Position numbers and translations under genes: made by a program
Notes under the pieces: generated by a model
The model's database searches: none
The model's input: only the letters and a program-made list of their open reading frames with translations
What the model was told of the DNA's origin: nothing
Shown here: piece after piece, positions 1 to 9,667 of the stretch
Layout: each line of letters opens with the position of its first letter
Numbering within the stretch: the stretch's first letter is position 1
Source: Rhizobium gallicum bv. gallicum R602sp
GTDB lineage: Bacteria; Pseudomonadota; Alphaproteobacteria; Rhizobiales; Rhizobiaceae
Length of the DNA stretch: 64,000 nt
Assembly: GCF_000816845.1 (NCBI RefSeq)
Contig: NZ_CP006880.1
Coordinates: 1,736,001-1,800,000, forward strand
Direction of reading: 5' to 3'

Positions 1-57
1 GACTGGGCATTGCCACGGTTCCGCGCGACGTGCGGCAACTATGGTGGCATTGCGCAC

Positions 58-440
58 TCACCGCAATGACGCGCGGACCTTGTCGATTGTCCGCTCCGGG
101 TCTTGAGTAGTGTCCGACGCCGCGAGGGAGCGAGAATTCCGCATTGACCCCTTTCGGCAAGCTCGATTCCCATTTCTTTCTTGATATAAAGTCATTCTCA
201 CCCCAGACCACCATCACCGCTGTTTTTGAGCAGGCCGAGATTTGCCTCGAAGTAATCCTGGTCCTTGTAAAATGCACGTAGTGATTGGAGAAAGCATCTG
301 CCGTAGTCATGTGGCCATTGCTCCATCGCTGGAAATGTCTTGTTTTCAACTCCCGGGAAACCGAATTGAGCTTGCTTGGCCAATCCTCTCCTAAAGGCTC
401 TTCCAGGCATCCGCGCGGGTTTTGTTCAGCTGGGCACGGG
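58..440 (-). pseudogene. Decayed alpha/beta-hydrolase, C-terminal part
   Basis: Read on the minus strand, three different frames join into the end of an alpha/beta-hydrolase. The first piece (about 410 to 200) contains LRAFYKDQDYFEANLGLLKN. The second has VVWGENDF, the usual strand carrying the catalytic Asp region. The third has a GVGH segment, then QDPERTIDKVRASLR and a stop at 60-58, typical of the helix after the catalytic His. No single frame covers the whole domain and the N-terminal nucleophile elbow is not visible, so I call it a frameshifted remnant. The identification comes from motif order only and could be wrong; no function is expected. Confidence 0.45.
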
Positions 441-517
441 GCTGGTGGGCCGACCTATTCACCTTCAGCTTCTGCAGGCTCTCATACATACAGCCAGGCC
501 CATCGGTGATCCTTTCA

Positions 518-739
518 TCATCGGACCAGGCGATCGACGTGCGCCTGAAGTCGCGGTCCGATCAGCAGGATGGCGGGAATGACGATTAGGTACCCGATGC
601 TCCACGAGCGCAGCCATGTCAGGACGAATCCTTTTGAAAAGCCGAGGTTGAGCGCAAGAAGGACGAAGGAGATAATTCCGGTTGTGATGATACCCATCGA
701 CAGGGCAAAGGCGATCTTCCGTTTCAATTGCGTGTTCAT
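518..739 (-). CDS. DUF2798 small membrane protein
   Basis: This encodes a 73-residue protein starting MNTQLKRKIAFALSMG. It has two hydrophobic segments (about residues 10-30 and 42-62) separated by a short polar loop, which is the layout of the DUF2798 family of small inner-membrane proteins. The open frame extends upstream to 913, but I chose the ATG at 739 because a GGAAGAAG ribosome-binding site lies just upstream and the upstream residues look non-coding. The function of the family is unknown. It stands alone between an apparent hydrolase remnant and a decayed SDR gene. Confidence 0.75.
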   Translation of the reverse strand: MNTQLKRKIAFALSMGIITTGIISFVLLALNLGFSKGFVLTWLRSWSIGYLIVIPAILLIGPRLQAHVDRLVR

Positions 740-954
740 GTTCTTCTTCCTTTGAAGGTTCAAAGCCTCGATATGACCGCCTTGCGCTGATCGAACCGGG
801 CAGTCACGACCTGTTGATGATCGGCGCCGAGGATCGAGCATTGCCACCCGGGGCGGTAGAGCAAGAATGCGAGAGGCAACCTCTTGAATCCGGCAAGTCC
901 CAAACGGTGGCAACGACTACATCTGTCGCGAACTCACCCCAAGGCCCTCTTCAC

Positions 955-1575
955 CCGGCGTCCTGCGCGATCGGCTTGTTATATGCCGACCGCCTTGCTC
1001 GCCGCGGATATGACCTCGTGTTGCTCGCAAAAAACCCTGACCGGCCAATCGCGCCCTTGCGAGCATTTTGCAAGCTGAGACCGATGTGGCGGTCGAGGTT
1101 GTTGCTGTCGACCTTTCGACGGACCAAGGCCTCCAAGGCGTGGAGGCTAGGTTCGTGGAGGAGAAGGGCTTTGACCTTGTCGTCAATCTCGACTTGCCAG
1201 CTGGCAAACCGCTTCCGGAAGACCGGGTGCTCAATCTCGATCGCCTGATCGGAATGAACGTTAAGGCATATGCACGCCCCGCAGCAGTGGCCGCACATAG
1301 CACATCAAAACGTCTATGTTCAGCGCGTTCTGACCGGCGCGGTGCGTACCGATTTCTGGCGGTTTCCCGCCTGCGTGCCTGAAGCAATACCCGCAATGAT
1401 GACGGCTGCCGATCTCGTCGATGCCGCGATGGTCGGTTTCGACCGTCGCGAGGCGATCACCATCCCCTCGCTGGTAAAGACCGGCCGCTGGGCGAGTTAT
1501 GAGCACGCACGCAAGGCACTGCTTGACGACCTCATGAACAGTGAGCCGGCACCTCGGTATCAGCGCCAACGCTGA
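955..1575 (+). pseudogene. Frameshifted SDR, decayed paralogue of the next gene
   Basis: Three successive frames match the intact SDR downstream. Near 975 the frame reads LLYADRLARRGYDLVLLAKN, against ALYADRLARQGYDLMLVARN in the intact gene. A second frame from 1068 covers the strand carrying VDLSTD, the usual NNAG region degraded to VVNLDLP, and GMNVKA. A third frame from about 1290 reads VLTGAVRTDFW, then LVDAAMVGFDRREAITIPSL, and ends PAPRYQRQR with a stop at 1575, against PAARYQAG. The segment holding the catalytic Tyr and Lys is missing. At least two frameshifts and a deletion make it non-functional. It most likely arose by tandem duplication followed by decay. Confidence 0.8.
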
Positions 1576-1716
1576 TCAAGTCTGTCAAACGAGAGGCTGG
1601 CTCTCATTTTTGCTCGCTACCGGGCCAACTTTGGCGAGCTCATATTCGTACCCATCGCAGTCCACAAATCGCAACTGACGCTCGGCTGTGTCCACGACAA
1701 CCCGAAAGGAAATGCC

Positions 1717-2511
1717 ATGCAGGAAACGTTAGGAATCGCCGTCATTACCGGCGCATCGGGCGGCATTGGCGCCCTTTATGCGGATCGACTTGCCCGCCAG
1801 GGCTATGACTTGATGCTCGTCGCGCGAAACGGCGAGCGGCTGCAACGAGTAGCGGCTGCCATCCGCGAACGGACGGGCCGCACCGTTTTGACCGTCACTG
1901 CCGACCTCACGAAAACGGACGACGTCGCCCGGGTCGCAACGCTGATCACTGACGACCCGCGGATCACGATGCTGGTCAACAATGCCGGTGTCGGGGCGGC
2001 CGCCTCGCTCATCCAGTCCGACGTCGACGCCATGAGCGCGATGATTGCGCTCAATGTCGATGCGCTGATGCGCCTCACTTACGCAGCCGTCCCTGGGTTT
2101 GTCGAGCGGGACCGGGGGACGATCATCAACATTGCTTCGATCGTGGCGGTCGCGCCGGAAAGATTGAACGGCGTCTACGGCGGCACGAAGGCCTTTGTTC
2201 TCTCCTTCAGCCAGAGCCTGCGCCAGGAACTGGCCGACAGCAACGTCCACGTACAGGTCGTTCTCCCAGGTGCCACTGCGACTGACTTCTGGGATGTCGC
2301 GGGGCTTCCGGTTCAGCACTTGCCGCAAGAAATGGTCATGCCGGCTCAAGACCTGGTCGACGCTGCCCTACTGGGGCTTTCGCGCAAGGAGTTCGTCACC
2401 ATCCCGAGCCTTCACGATGCCGGCCAATGGGATGCCTTCGACGGCGCCCGGCAGGCCATGGCGGGAAATCTGTCCACCAACAAGCCAGCAGCCCGCTATC
2501 AGGCCGGCTGA
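1717..2511 (+). CDS. SDR family NAD(P)-dependent oxidoreductase
   Basis: This is a classical short-chain dehydrogenase of 264 residues. Visible motifs are TGASGGIG (11-18) for cofactor binding, NNAG (88-91), Ser141 in INIAS, and the catalytic Tyr154-x3-Lys158 in YGGTK. The start has a clear AAAGGAAA ribosome-binding site. The residue pattern after strand 2 (VARNGERL) suggests NADP(H), but the substrate cannot be told. It belongs to the DltE/YqjQ-like SDR group by general appearance. A decayed paralogue precedes it and a broken Ohr gene begins 22 bases after its stop, so it is the survivor of a small oxidative-stress-type cluster. Confidence 0.88.
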   Translation: MQETLGIAVITGASGGIGALYADRLARQGYDLMLVARNGERLQRVAAAIRERTGRTVLTVTADLTKTDDVARVATLITDDPRITMLVNNAGVGAAASLIQSDVDAMSAMIALNVDALMRLTYAAVPGFVERDRGTIINIASIVAVAPERLNGVYGGTKAFVLSFSQSLRQELADSNVHVQVVLPGATATDFWDVAGLPVQHLPQEMVMPAQDLVDAALLGLSRKEFVTIPSLHDAGQWDAFDGARQAMAGNLSTNKPAARYQAG

Positions 2512-2533
2512 CATCCGATCAGGACCAAATGAA

Positions 2534-2926
2534 ATGTCGAAAGTCGTCTACACGGGTAAAACCCACACCACCGGCGGGCGCGACGGCGCCTCGCGCAGCT
2601 TAGACGGGCGTCTTGACATCAAGCTGTCGCCACCCGGATCGACGGGCGCTGGCGCCAATCCCGAGCAGCTCTTTGCGGCGGGCTGGTCCGCATGTTTCCT
2701 CGGCGCGGTCGCAAGCGCCACCTCCGCCTGCCTGCCGATGCCTCGATCAATACCGAAGTCGACCTTGTCTTGAGTGATATGGCTATCTGCTACGCGCGCG
2801 GCTGAGTGTGAGCCTGCCGGGAAGCGCGCCTGAACTGGCGACCATCCTTGTCGAACGGGCGCACCAGCTTTGCCCTTACTCGAAGGCCACCGCAGCAACA
2901 TCGAAGTCGAGCTCAGCGTGGCTTGA
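2534..2926 (+). pseudogene. Frameshifted Ohr/OsmC organic hydroperoxide resistance protein
   Basis: The N-terminal half is intact: MSKVVYTGKTHTTGGRDGAS, then NPEQLFAAGWSACFLGA with the first redox Cys of Ohr. After about 2715 the reading moves to another frame (LPADASINTEVDLVL), then a third that gives LRARLSVSLPGSAPE and AHQLCPYSKAT with the second redox Cys. Another shift gives RSNIEVELSVA and a stop at 2924-2926. The full family length (about 140 residues) is present but broken by at least three indels. Intact Ohr enzymes reduce organic peroxides using these two cysteines; this copy should be dead. No OhrR regulator is nearby. Confidence 0.85.
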
Positions 2927-3021
2927 TCCGCATCTCGGTTATTTCCTTCAACCAGACATCGCGCCGGCGATCGGAAATCTCCGGTCTCGACCGGCGCGGT
3001 TATCATAGGATGATATTTGTC

Positions 3022-3480
3022 ATGATCACGACCGTTAGAGCCCTCGGCCTTGCTGCAATCGCTCTTCTGACTGTAGCGACCGCGATTGCCCAAGCCCAAA
3101 CGCCAGGCAGCGTCCAGACTCAGTTTTTACCTATCAAGGATGAGCCCGAGCCGAAACTACTTGTCGATCAGCCCCTTGCAGAACCACTCACCACGCGAGG
3201 GGTGGCCATTATTCCGTATCGGACGGAGAATTTTCGCATCCTGCCGATTTTCGGTCCCGGCGCAAGCGACGTATCGCCACGGGTGGGCCACCTGCACGTC
3301 AACGTCGACGATCTTCCGTGGCGCTGGGCGGATGCAGGCGGCACGGGTGCAATTGTTCTGACGGGCCTGCCGGCTGGCAAACATAAGGTACTGATCGAAA
3401 TTGTCACGCCTGAACACCGTGTGATTGGCGGCCAGACTGCCTCGTTCACGGTTCCGGCCATCCATGGTCAGCATCATTAG
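3022..3480 (+). CDS. DUF6130-type exported protein
   Basis: This encodes about 152 residues starting MITTVRALGLAAIALLTVA with a Sec signal peptide that probably ends near AQAQ (residues 1-26). The mature part contains SPRVGHLHVNVDD, WRWADAGGTG and GLPAGKHKVLIEI, a pattern I associate with the DUF6130 family of periplasmic beta-rich proteins. Function is unknown. Possible starts are the ATGs at 3010 and 3022; I prefer 3022, which has AGGA 11 bases upstream and leaves a cleaner signal peptide. It follows the broken Ohr gene and precedes a LysR gene on the other strand. Confidence 0.7.
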   Translation: MITTVRALGLAAIALLTVATAIAQAQTPGSVQTQFLPIKDEPEPKLLVDQPLAEPLTTRGVAIIPYRTENFRILPIFGPGASDVSPRVGHLHVNVDDLPWRWADAGGTGAIVLTGLPAGKHKVLIEIVTPEHRVIGGQTASFTVPAIHGQHH

Positions 3481-3659
3481 AAAGGGCATCGCTTCCTTGG
3501 GATCGGTGAACGCGCAAAGCCTTGTGGAAATAGTGCCTGATCATTGCTGCCGGCCAGCGCGCCATGGGTCGGTCCCACACCTCCAACGTCATCCCGCCCG
3601 GCTGGGAGGCTCCTCCCCCACTTTGCAGGCAAAACGGTCCAGGGCAACTTGCATGACTG

Positions 3660-4550
3660 TCAGCCTGCATGCTTGAAGAACTCGATAAAGGCGCGCAGTG
3701 CTGGGCGCATCTGACGCCGGCTTGGGTAATAAAGATAGACACCGGGAAACGGCGCGCACCAATCGGCAAGAATCCAACGCAGCCGCCCTTCTTCAACGGC
3801 GGCGTTCGCCATGTTTTCTAGCAGGAACGCGATGCCGGCGCCGTCTAGCGCGGCCTCGATCACCAGCCGGTCGTCGCCTAGAATAAGCGGGCCATCGACA
3901 TCAAGGACCAGCTCTTCGCCATCTTTTTCGAATTCCCATCTATAGACCTGTCCGCTGGCAAATCGGCGCCGAATGCAAGCGTGATCCATCAGTTGACGCG
4001 GATGGACCGGCACGGTCTTTTCCTCGAAATAAGCGGGTGAAGCAACGACGCTTGCCCGCATAGGAGCGCTCATTCTGACGGCGATCATATCCGGGTCCAG
4101 GCTCTCTCCGAGGCGCATGCCGCCATCAAGGCCCGCAGCGACGATGTCGTTGAACGGCTCCTCGACCCGGACTTCCAGAACGACGCCCGGGTAAGCCCTG
4201 CTGAAAGCCGCAAGGCGTGGCGCCAAAAGCCAATGCGCCGCAAAGGGTGGCACGCTGAGGCGAAGATTGCCGGCTACACGGTTTTTGATTTCCTTTACCG
4301 CATCAAGCGCCAGATCGATCTCGCCCAGCGCCGGCCTCAGCCGTTTTAGAAGCAGCGCGCCCTCTTCCGTTACCGCGATGCTTCGGGTCGTGCGAGAAAA
4401 GAGCCGAACTCCCAGAGCAGCCTCCAGGCTCGAGACGGCGTGGCTCACAGCAGACGGTGCTATCCCCAGCTCCTTGGCCGCCCCCCGAAATCCCCCGCAA
4501 GCGGCCACGGTAGCGAAGATTGCAAGTTGAGGTAGGCGACTTCTGTCCAT
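3660..4550 (-). CDS. LysR family transcriptional regulator
   Basis: A full-length (296 residues) LysR-type regulator. The winged-helix domain is at residues 1-65, with the recognition helix in APSAVSHAVSSLEAALG followed by VRLFSRTTRS, and the effector-binding domain covers about 90-290. It is transcribed divergently from the aldo/keto reductase at 4646, with 95 bases between, so it very likely controls that gene and itself. The shared region holds a GTTC-N9-GAAC dyad. Effector unknown. The MDRSRLPQLAIFATV start is typical of the group that regulates oxidoreductases. Confidence 0.9.
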   Translation of the reverse strand: MDRSRLPQLAIFATVAACGGFRGAAKELGIAPSAVSHAVSSLEAALGVRLFSRTTRSIAVTEEGALLLKRLRPALGEIDLALDAVKEIKNRVAGNLRLSVPPFAAHWLLAPRLAAFSRAYPGVVLEVRVEEPFNDIVAAGLDGGMRLGESLDPDMIAVRMSAPMRASVVASPAYFEEKTVPVHPRQLMDHACIRRRFASGQVYRWEFEKDGEELVLDVDGPLILGDDRLVIEAALDGAGIAFLLENMANAAVEEGRLRWILADWCAPFPGVYLYYPSRRQMRPALRAFIEFFKHAG

Positions 4551-4551
4551 T

Positions 4552-4568
4552 GTTCCATTCTATAGAAC
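4552..4568. promoter_or_regulatory. Candidate LysR operator between divergent genes
   Basis: The sequence GTTCCATTCTATAGAAC has outer arms GTTC/GAAC and contains the perfect 10-base palindrome TTCTATAGAA (4558-4567). It lies directly upstream of the LysR gene and about 80 bases upstream of the aldo/keto reductase. LysR proteins usually bind dyads of the T-N11-A type near their own promoter, so this is a reasonable operator. Assignment rests on position and symmetry alone. Confidence 0.45.
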
Positions 4569-4645
4569 AGCGTGTGAATTTCCAGGCGAATTAACGAACA
4601 ACCTTCCTTGTCCTATCTTCCATTCATCATAAAAGGAGATCAGTG

Positions 4646-5641
<996 letters not shown>

Positions 5642-5687
5642 ACTTTTACGCCTCAGCGTTCGGCAAGGCGTTCCTTCCACTACGAAT

Positions 5688-5715
5688 CCTCGGGCTTGCC
5701 TGCGTTGGCCCGAGG
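5688..5715 (+). terminator. Hairpin downstream of aldo/keto reductase
   Basis: CCTCGGGC (5688-5695) pairs perfectly with GCCCGAGG (5708-5715) across a 12-base loop, 47 bases after the stop codon. There is no U-tract, so it may be a weak terminator or a mRNA 3' end structure. Confidence 0.35.
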
Positions 5716-6050
5716 GTCCCCGAATACACATGGTTCTCTTGCAGCACCTGCTCACGTCCAGGTTGGTCATCGGGCGTCGAGGGCGCGGTCGTCTTCGAGC
5801 CTCGGAAGGGTCGCAGATGTGGTCCGTCCCAAGGATGCGCTAAAACTCATCAACCAGAATGAAGCACTCGTCCCGCGGCGATAGATACTGACCCTATCCG
5901 GGAAAGCCTGCTGACGCTCGCCGAAAAGCGGAAAACGGTTGGGGCGATGGAACCCGAAGGCATCAACTGAGCAAGACATACCGACCTTAACCGGGGAACC
6001 TTTCTCCTGCTCGCACGCTTCGTTCCCCGGACCACCACTTCCCAAGGAGC
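5716..6050. other. Intergenic leader before the GH13 gene, with a 9-bp inverted repeat
   Basis: I see no gene in this stretch. Its main feature is CCGGGGAAC (5991-5999), matched exactly by GTTCCCCGG (6022-6030) with a 22-base loop, ending 20 bases before the GH13 start codon. Being just ahead of the AAGGAG site, it could be an operator (for example for a LacI-type sugar regulator) or a leader hairpin. No regulator gene adjoins, so the binding protein is unknown. Confidence 0.4.
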
Positions 6051-7718
6051 ATGTTTGTGATCAACGACCTCTGGTACAAAAACGCCGTCGTCTACTGCCT
6101 TTCTGTTGAGACTTTCATGGATGCCAATGGCGATGGCATCGGCGATTTCCAAGGCCTTCAGCGCCGACTGGATTATCTGGCCGGGCTTGGCGTCACCGCG
6201 ATCTGGCTGATGCCGTTCCAGGCCTCTCCGGGTCACGACGATGGCTACGACGTTTCTGACTACTACAACGTCGATCCCCGTTACGGAACGCTCGGCGATT
6301 TCGTCGAATTCACTCACGGAGCCAAGCAACGCGGAATTCGCGTGCTCATCGATCTCGTCGTCAATCACACATCCGATGAACATCCATGGTTTAAAGCGGC
6401 CCGCTCGGACAAGAACTCGCGCTATCGCGACTGGTATGTCTGGTCGAAGAACAAACCCGCCAACGCCGATGAAGGAATTGTGTTTCCAGGTGTCCAGAAG
6501 GCGACATGGACGCATGATGAAAAATCCGGCGAGTACTACTTTCACCGTTTCTACAAGTTCCAGCCGGACCTCAATACCGCAAACCCGCATGTTCAGGCGG
6601 AAATCCTGAAAATCATGGGTTTCTGGATCCAACTTGGCGTTTCCGGCTTCCGCATGGACGCCGTGCCCTTCGTTATCGCCGAAAAGGGCGCCAACGTGAA
6701 AGTGCCGAAGGAACAGTTCGACATGCTGCGAACCTTCCGCGAATTCCTGCAGTGGCGTAAGGGCGACAGCATCATCTTGGCTGAGGCCAATGTCGTGCCG
6801 AAGGAGAACCTGCAATATTTCGGTGACGACGGTGACCGCATGCAGATGATGTTCAACTTCCACGTCAACCAGGCGCTTTTTTATGCGCTTGCCAGCGCAG
6901 ACACCCGACCGCTCGCCAAGGCGATGCATGACACACAGGAACGCCCGCAGACCGGTCAATGGGGCATTTTCCTGCGCAACCACGACGAATTGGATCTGGG
7001 TCGTCTGACGGAGAAGCAGCGCCAGCAGGTGTTTACAGCCTTTGGCCCGGATAAAGAGATGCAGCTCTACGAGCGCGGTATCCGTCGACGCCTCGCCCCC
7101 ATGCTCGGCGGTGATATGCGCCGCCTGAGGCTTGCTTACAGTGTGATGTACTCGCTGCCCGGAACACCAGTTCTGCGATATGGCGACGAAATCGGGATGG
7201 GCGACGACCTGTCGCTGCCGGAGCGCAACTGCGCCCGCACGCCGATGCAATGGTCGAACGAGCCGCAGGGTGGCTTCACCAAGAGCGACAGGCCGGTCCT
7301 GCCGGTCATCTCGAAGGGCCCCTACGGTTTCGACCATATAAATGTTGCCTTCCAGCGCCGTGATCCGGAATCCATGCTTAACTGGACCGAGCGGATGATC
7401 CGCATGCGCAAGGAGGCACCCGAGATCGGTTGGGGCGAGTTCAGCTTTCTTGATTGCAACAATCGCGGCGTGCTCGCCGTCCGCTACGAGTGGCGGAATA
7501 ATGCCGTTGTCATCATCCACAACTTCCACGCCAAGCCGGTGGAGATTACCTTCGACGCCGGCCTCGATGACGCCGGCCACCTGTTGATTGACATAGCCGA
7601 CGACAGTGACAGTCGCGCCGACGAGAAGGGTAAGCACCATATGGTGCTCGAACCTTACGCCTATCGTTGGTACCGCGCCGGCGGCCTGGATTACTTGTTG
7701 AAGCGGAGCGACACATAA
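6051..7718 (+). CDS. GH13 alpha-amylase family, trehalose-synthase-like
   Basis: This 555-residue glycoside hydrolase family 13 enzyme has all four catalytic regions: DLVVNH (101-106), GFRMD with nucleophile Asp203, ILAEAN with acid/base Glu245, and NHD (310-312). The opening WYKNAVVYCLSVETFMDANG and the DGYDVSDYYNVDPRYGT stretch resemble trehalose synthase (TreS, maltose alpha-D-glucosyltransferase) and related alpha-glucosidases. A C-terminal beta domain covers roughly 470-550. There is no fused maltokinase. The AAGGAGC ribosome-binding site supports the ATG. It stands alone, without the glgE/glgB partners often seen with TreS, so the exact sugar reaction is uncertain. Confidence 0.88.
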   Translation: MFVINDLWYKNAVVYCLSVETFMDANGDGIGDFQGLQRRLDYLAGLGVTAIWLMPFQASPGHDDGYDVSDYYNVDPRYGTLGDFVEFTHGAKQRGIRVLIDLVVNHTSDEHPWFKAARSDKNSRYRDWYVWSKNKPANADEGIVFPGVQKATWTHDEKSGEYYFHRFYKFQPDLNTANPHVQAEILKIMGFWIQLGVSGFRMDAVPFVIAEKGANVKVPKEQFDMLRTFREFLQWRKGDSIILAEANVVPKENLQYFGDDGDRMQMMFNFHVNQALFYALASADTRPLAKAMHDTQERPQTGQWGIFLRNHDELDLGRLTEKQRQQVFTAFGPDKEMQLYERGIRRRLAPMLGGDMRRLRLAYSVMYSLPGTPVLRYGDEIGMGDDLSLPERNCARTPMQWSNEPQGGFTKSDRPVLPVISKGPYGFDHINVAFQRRDPESMLNWTERMIRMRKEAPEIGWGEFSFLDCNNRGVLAVRYEWRNNAVVIIHNFHAKPVEITFDAGLDDAGHLLIDIADDSDSRADEKGKHHMVLEPYAYRWYRAGGLDYLLKRSDT

Positions 7719-7984
7719 TAAATTTTGCCACTTGCTTCTGTTACGCCTCAAGATCGATAAGGCGCTCCCTCCCACGCCTTGACAGTCATCATCCTCCGGC
7801 TCGACCGCATTGGGGCCGAGGAAACAGCGCCACGGAACTGTGGGGTAAAGCCAGGAGGTGGAACTCCAGGATAGCGCAGGCCAGCCGCCTGTCGCCGGCA
7901 GTCCTTCGACCTTGTGATCGGCCAATCGAACTCGTTCAGTGCTAGCTAATGCCTGCACTGGCGGCTCAGCGAGGTAATGCGCCG

Positions 7985-8095
7985 TCCTGCAAAAGCGGTG
8001 TTTTCTGTTGGGGGACGAGAATTTCAACGGCATCTCTCGCGCGATCTCGAACCCCAGTGACCGATAGACGGCCTCGCCGGCCTCGAATGAGTGTA
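7985..8095 (-). pseudogene. Possible GNAT acetyltransferase C-terminal remnant
   Basis: On the minus strand one frame reads VLHSFEAGEAVYRSLGFEIA, which is how many GNAT acetyltransferases end (the acetyl-CoA-binding helix with GExVYRxLGF). No N-terminal domain with the RGxGxA/G loop was found upstream, and the frame runs on without an obvious natural stop. I regard it as a fragment left in a decayed stretch (7719-8383) that also holds an IS110 piece. Low certainty. Confidence 0.3.
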
Positions 8096-8198
8096 AGACC
8101 GTAATGTCCGTCTTCGTGCCTGAGGTGGCTCGCCCTACACTGGTCTTGCGAGGGTTGCTCGGATAGGCCGAGCCGATCCTCACGATAGGAGGACGAGC

Positions 8199-8320
8199 CT
8201 GGCAGATTATAGAGAAGCTTTTGTCGGAATCGATGTTGCCAAGCTGAAGAATGCTATCGCTGTTGCCGGATCGGGCCGAGACGGAGAGGTCCGCTACGTC
8301 GGCGCCGATGACGCAAGGCG
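8199..8320 (+). mobile_element. IS110-family transposase 5' fragment
   Basis: An AGGAGG ribosome-binding site (8187-8192) is followed by a frame reading (L)ADYREAFVGIDVAKLKNAIA, the beginning of IS110-type DEDD transposases, where the Asp in GIDVAK is the first catalytic residue. The first codon is CTG at 8199 where an ATG would be expected. The similarity fades after about 8320, close to the 3' end of the convergent SDR gene. Only about 40 of some 340 residues are left, so the element is dead. It marks a past insertion or rearrangement here. Confidence 0.6.
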
Positions 8321-8383
8321 ATCTTATCCGGGCAAACGTTGTTCTCGTCTGCATAAGACTTGCGCTGCAGGAGCGCCTCGGCC

Positions 8384-9154
8384 TCAGGCGACAGACCATC
8401 CACCGTCCACCAGCAGGTTCGCGCCGGTGATGAGGCTCGCAGCCGGTGATGCAAGGAAGACTACGGCACCCACCACATCATCGGTTTCACCGATCCGGCC
8501 TAGTGGAATGTGAGCGAGCGTCGCTTTGCGATTGTCGGCATCGGCTAGAAAAGGTGCTGTACCATCCGTGTGGATGAACGTCGGCGATACGGCATTTACG
8601 GTGACATCATAGCGTGCCCATTCGGCTGCAAGGCAGCGCGTGAGGTGATTAATTGCCGCCTTGCTCATGCAATAGATTGCCTCGCCGCGCAGTGCCACGG
8701 TACCGGCCTGTGAGCTGATGTTGATGATCCGGCCTCTATTGCGCTTGATCATGTGACGGCCTACTGCCTGCGTCATCAGAAAGGTGCCCTTGATGTTGAC
8801 ATCGAGTATCTCGTCAAGGTCCTTCTCCTCAACGAGTTCCGCAAGATTGCCCGGAGCTACGCCGACGTTGTTGACGAGGACGTCGATCCGACCGAACGTC
8901 GCAAGCGCCCCGTCGACGGCTTGCGCGATATGGGCCTTATTGGGAATGTCCAGTTTAACTGGGAGAACTTTTCGTCCCGCGCTCTCGATTTCGGCAACCA
9001 GGCCCGCCGACGCTGCGACATCGCGGACCCCCAAAACGATATCGGAGCCTGCTGCGGCACAGGCAAGCGCGCAAGCTCGACCGATGCCACGGCTCGCTCC
9101 CGTCACCAAAGTCACCTTGCCCCCAAGGCTGAAGTCCGGCGCATTCCTCTGCAT
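8384..9154 (-). CDS. SDR family oxidoreductase
   Basis: A 256-residue classical SDR with TGASRGIG (18-25), NNVG (95-98, where NNAG is usual), SS at 147-148 and the catalytic Tyr161-x3-Lys165 in YCMSKAA. The end, GANLLVDGGWSVA, is the usual FabG/gluconate-5-dehydrogenase type C-terminus. A GGAGG ribosome-binding site supports the start. The last codons abut the IS110 fragment region, so the flank may have been rearranged after insertion, although the protein looks complete. Substrate unknown; it has no functional neighbours that would hint at one. Confidence 0.88.
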   Translation of the reverse strand: MQRNAPDFSLGGKVTLVTGASRGIGRACALACAAAGSDIVLGVRDVAASAGLVAEIESAGRKVLPVKLDIPNKAHIAQAVDGALATFGRIDVLVNNVGVAPGNLAELVEEKDLDEILDVNIKGTFLMTQAVGRHMIKRNRGRIINISSQAGTVALRGEAIYCMSKAAINHLTRCLAAEWARYDVTVNAVSPTFIHTDGTAPFLADADNRKATLAHIPLGRIGETDDVVGAVVFLASPAASLITGANLLVDGGWSVA

Positions 9155-9295
9155 GATGTGCCTCCAATGATGAAGCCATTTATGGCAGCGTCGGCGTGCT
9201 GATGCCAGATGTTCTGCGCGTGCTGAGGAGCGTCCCTTTAACCGATGGGAGATCCTGAGGCACAGTCTGGATGAAATCCACGGCAGCGGACCTAG

Positions 9296-9667
9296 CTACC
9301 AACGATCGCGATCGATGCGGGCCGGAACCATCGCCGCAGGGATGCCTGGCGCACCCTGGCGAAGATGAAGCACCCATCGTGCGAGCGCGATCGCGGCAAG
9401 AACCGCTACTCCCATGCGAAGCCACGGATCGGCGCCGACGCGGCTCCCCCCCTCGGCTTTGAGCTGACCAGGGAACGGGGCCAGCTGCTCACGCAGGTCG
9501 GCAACGTCCTTCCGGAGCCAGGCAACCTCCCGCAGGGCCGATTGCAGCTCATCCTCGCCTGGTAGGTCTTCGGCCGGATCGTCGGCCGAGGCGCCCTCCT
9601 CCACGTCCGCAAGGTGTTCACGAAGCTGGGTGGGACTGTCAAAGCCCTTGAAACGGATGTTCGTCAT
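9296..9667 (-). CDS. Small hypothetical protein with coiled coil and membrane anchor
   Basis: This 123-residue protein begins MTNIRFKGFDSPTQLREHL. An acidic linker (about 25-40) is followed by a predicted coiled-coil helix (ALREVAWLRKDVADLREQL, about 44-62) and one hydrophobic segment (about 84-100, MGVAVLAAIALARWVL). I do not recognise a named family. Its start codon overlaps the stop of the preceding small gene by 4 bases (ATGA), so the two are probably translationally coupled. It would sit in the inner membrane with a cytoplasmic coiled coil. Function unknown. Confidence 0.55.
   Translation of the reverse strand: MTNIRFKGFDSPTQLREHLADVEEGASADDPAEDLPGEDELQSALREVAWLRKDVADLREQLAPFPGQLKAEGGSRVGADPWLRMGVAVLAAIALARWVLHLRQGAPGIPAAMVPARIDRDRW

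Noticed and set aside
1..57. Possible LysR C-terminus at the left edge (frame reading LGIATVPRDVRQ)
   Set aside because: Too short to judge and it runs into the region read as the end of an alpha/beta-hydrolase on the other strand.
5850..8399. 849-codon open frame on the minus strand opposite the GH13 gene
   Set aside because: It is the shadow of a real, motif-complete GH13 gene in GC-rich DNA. The product has no recognisable domain, apart from the short GNAT-like stretch beyond the GH13 gene that I list separately.
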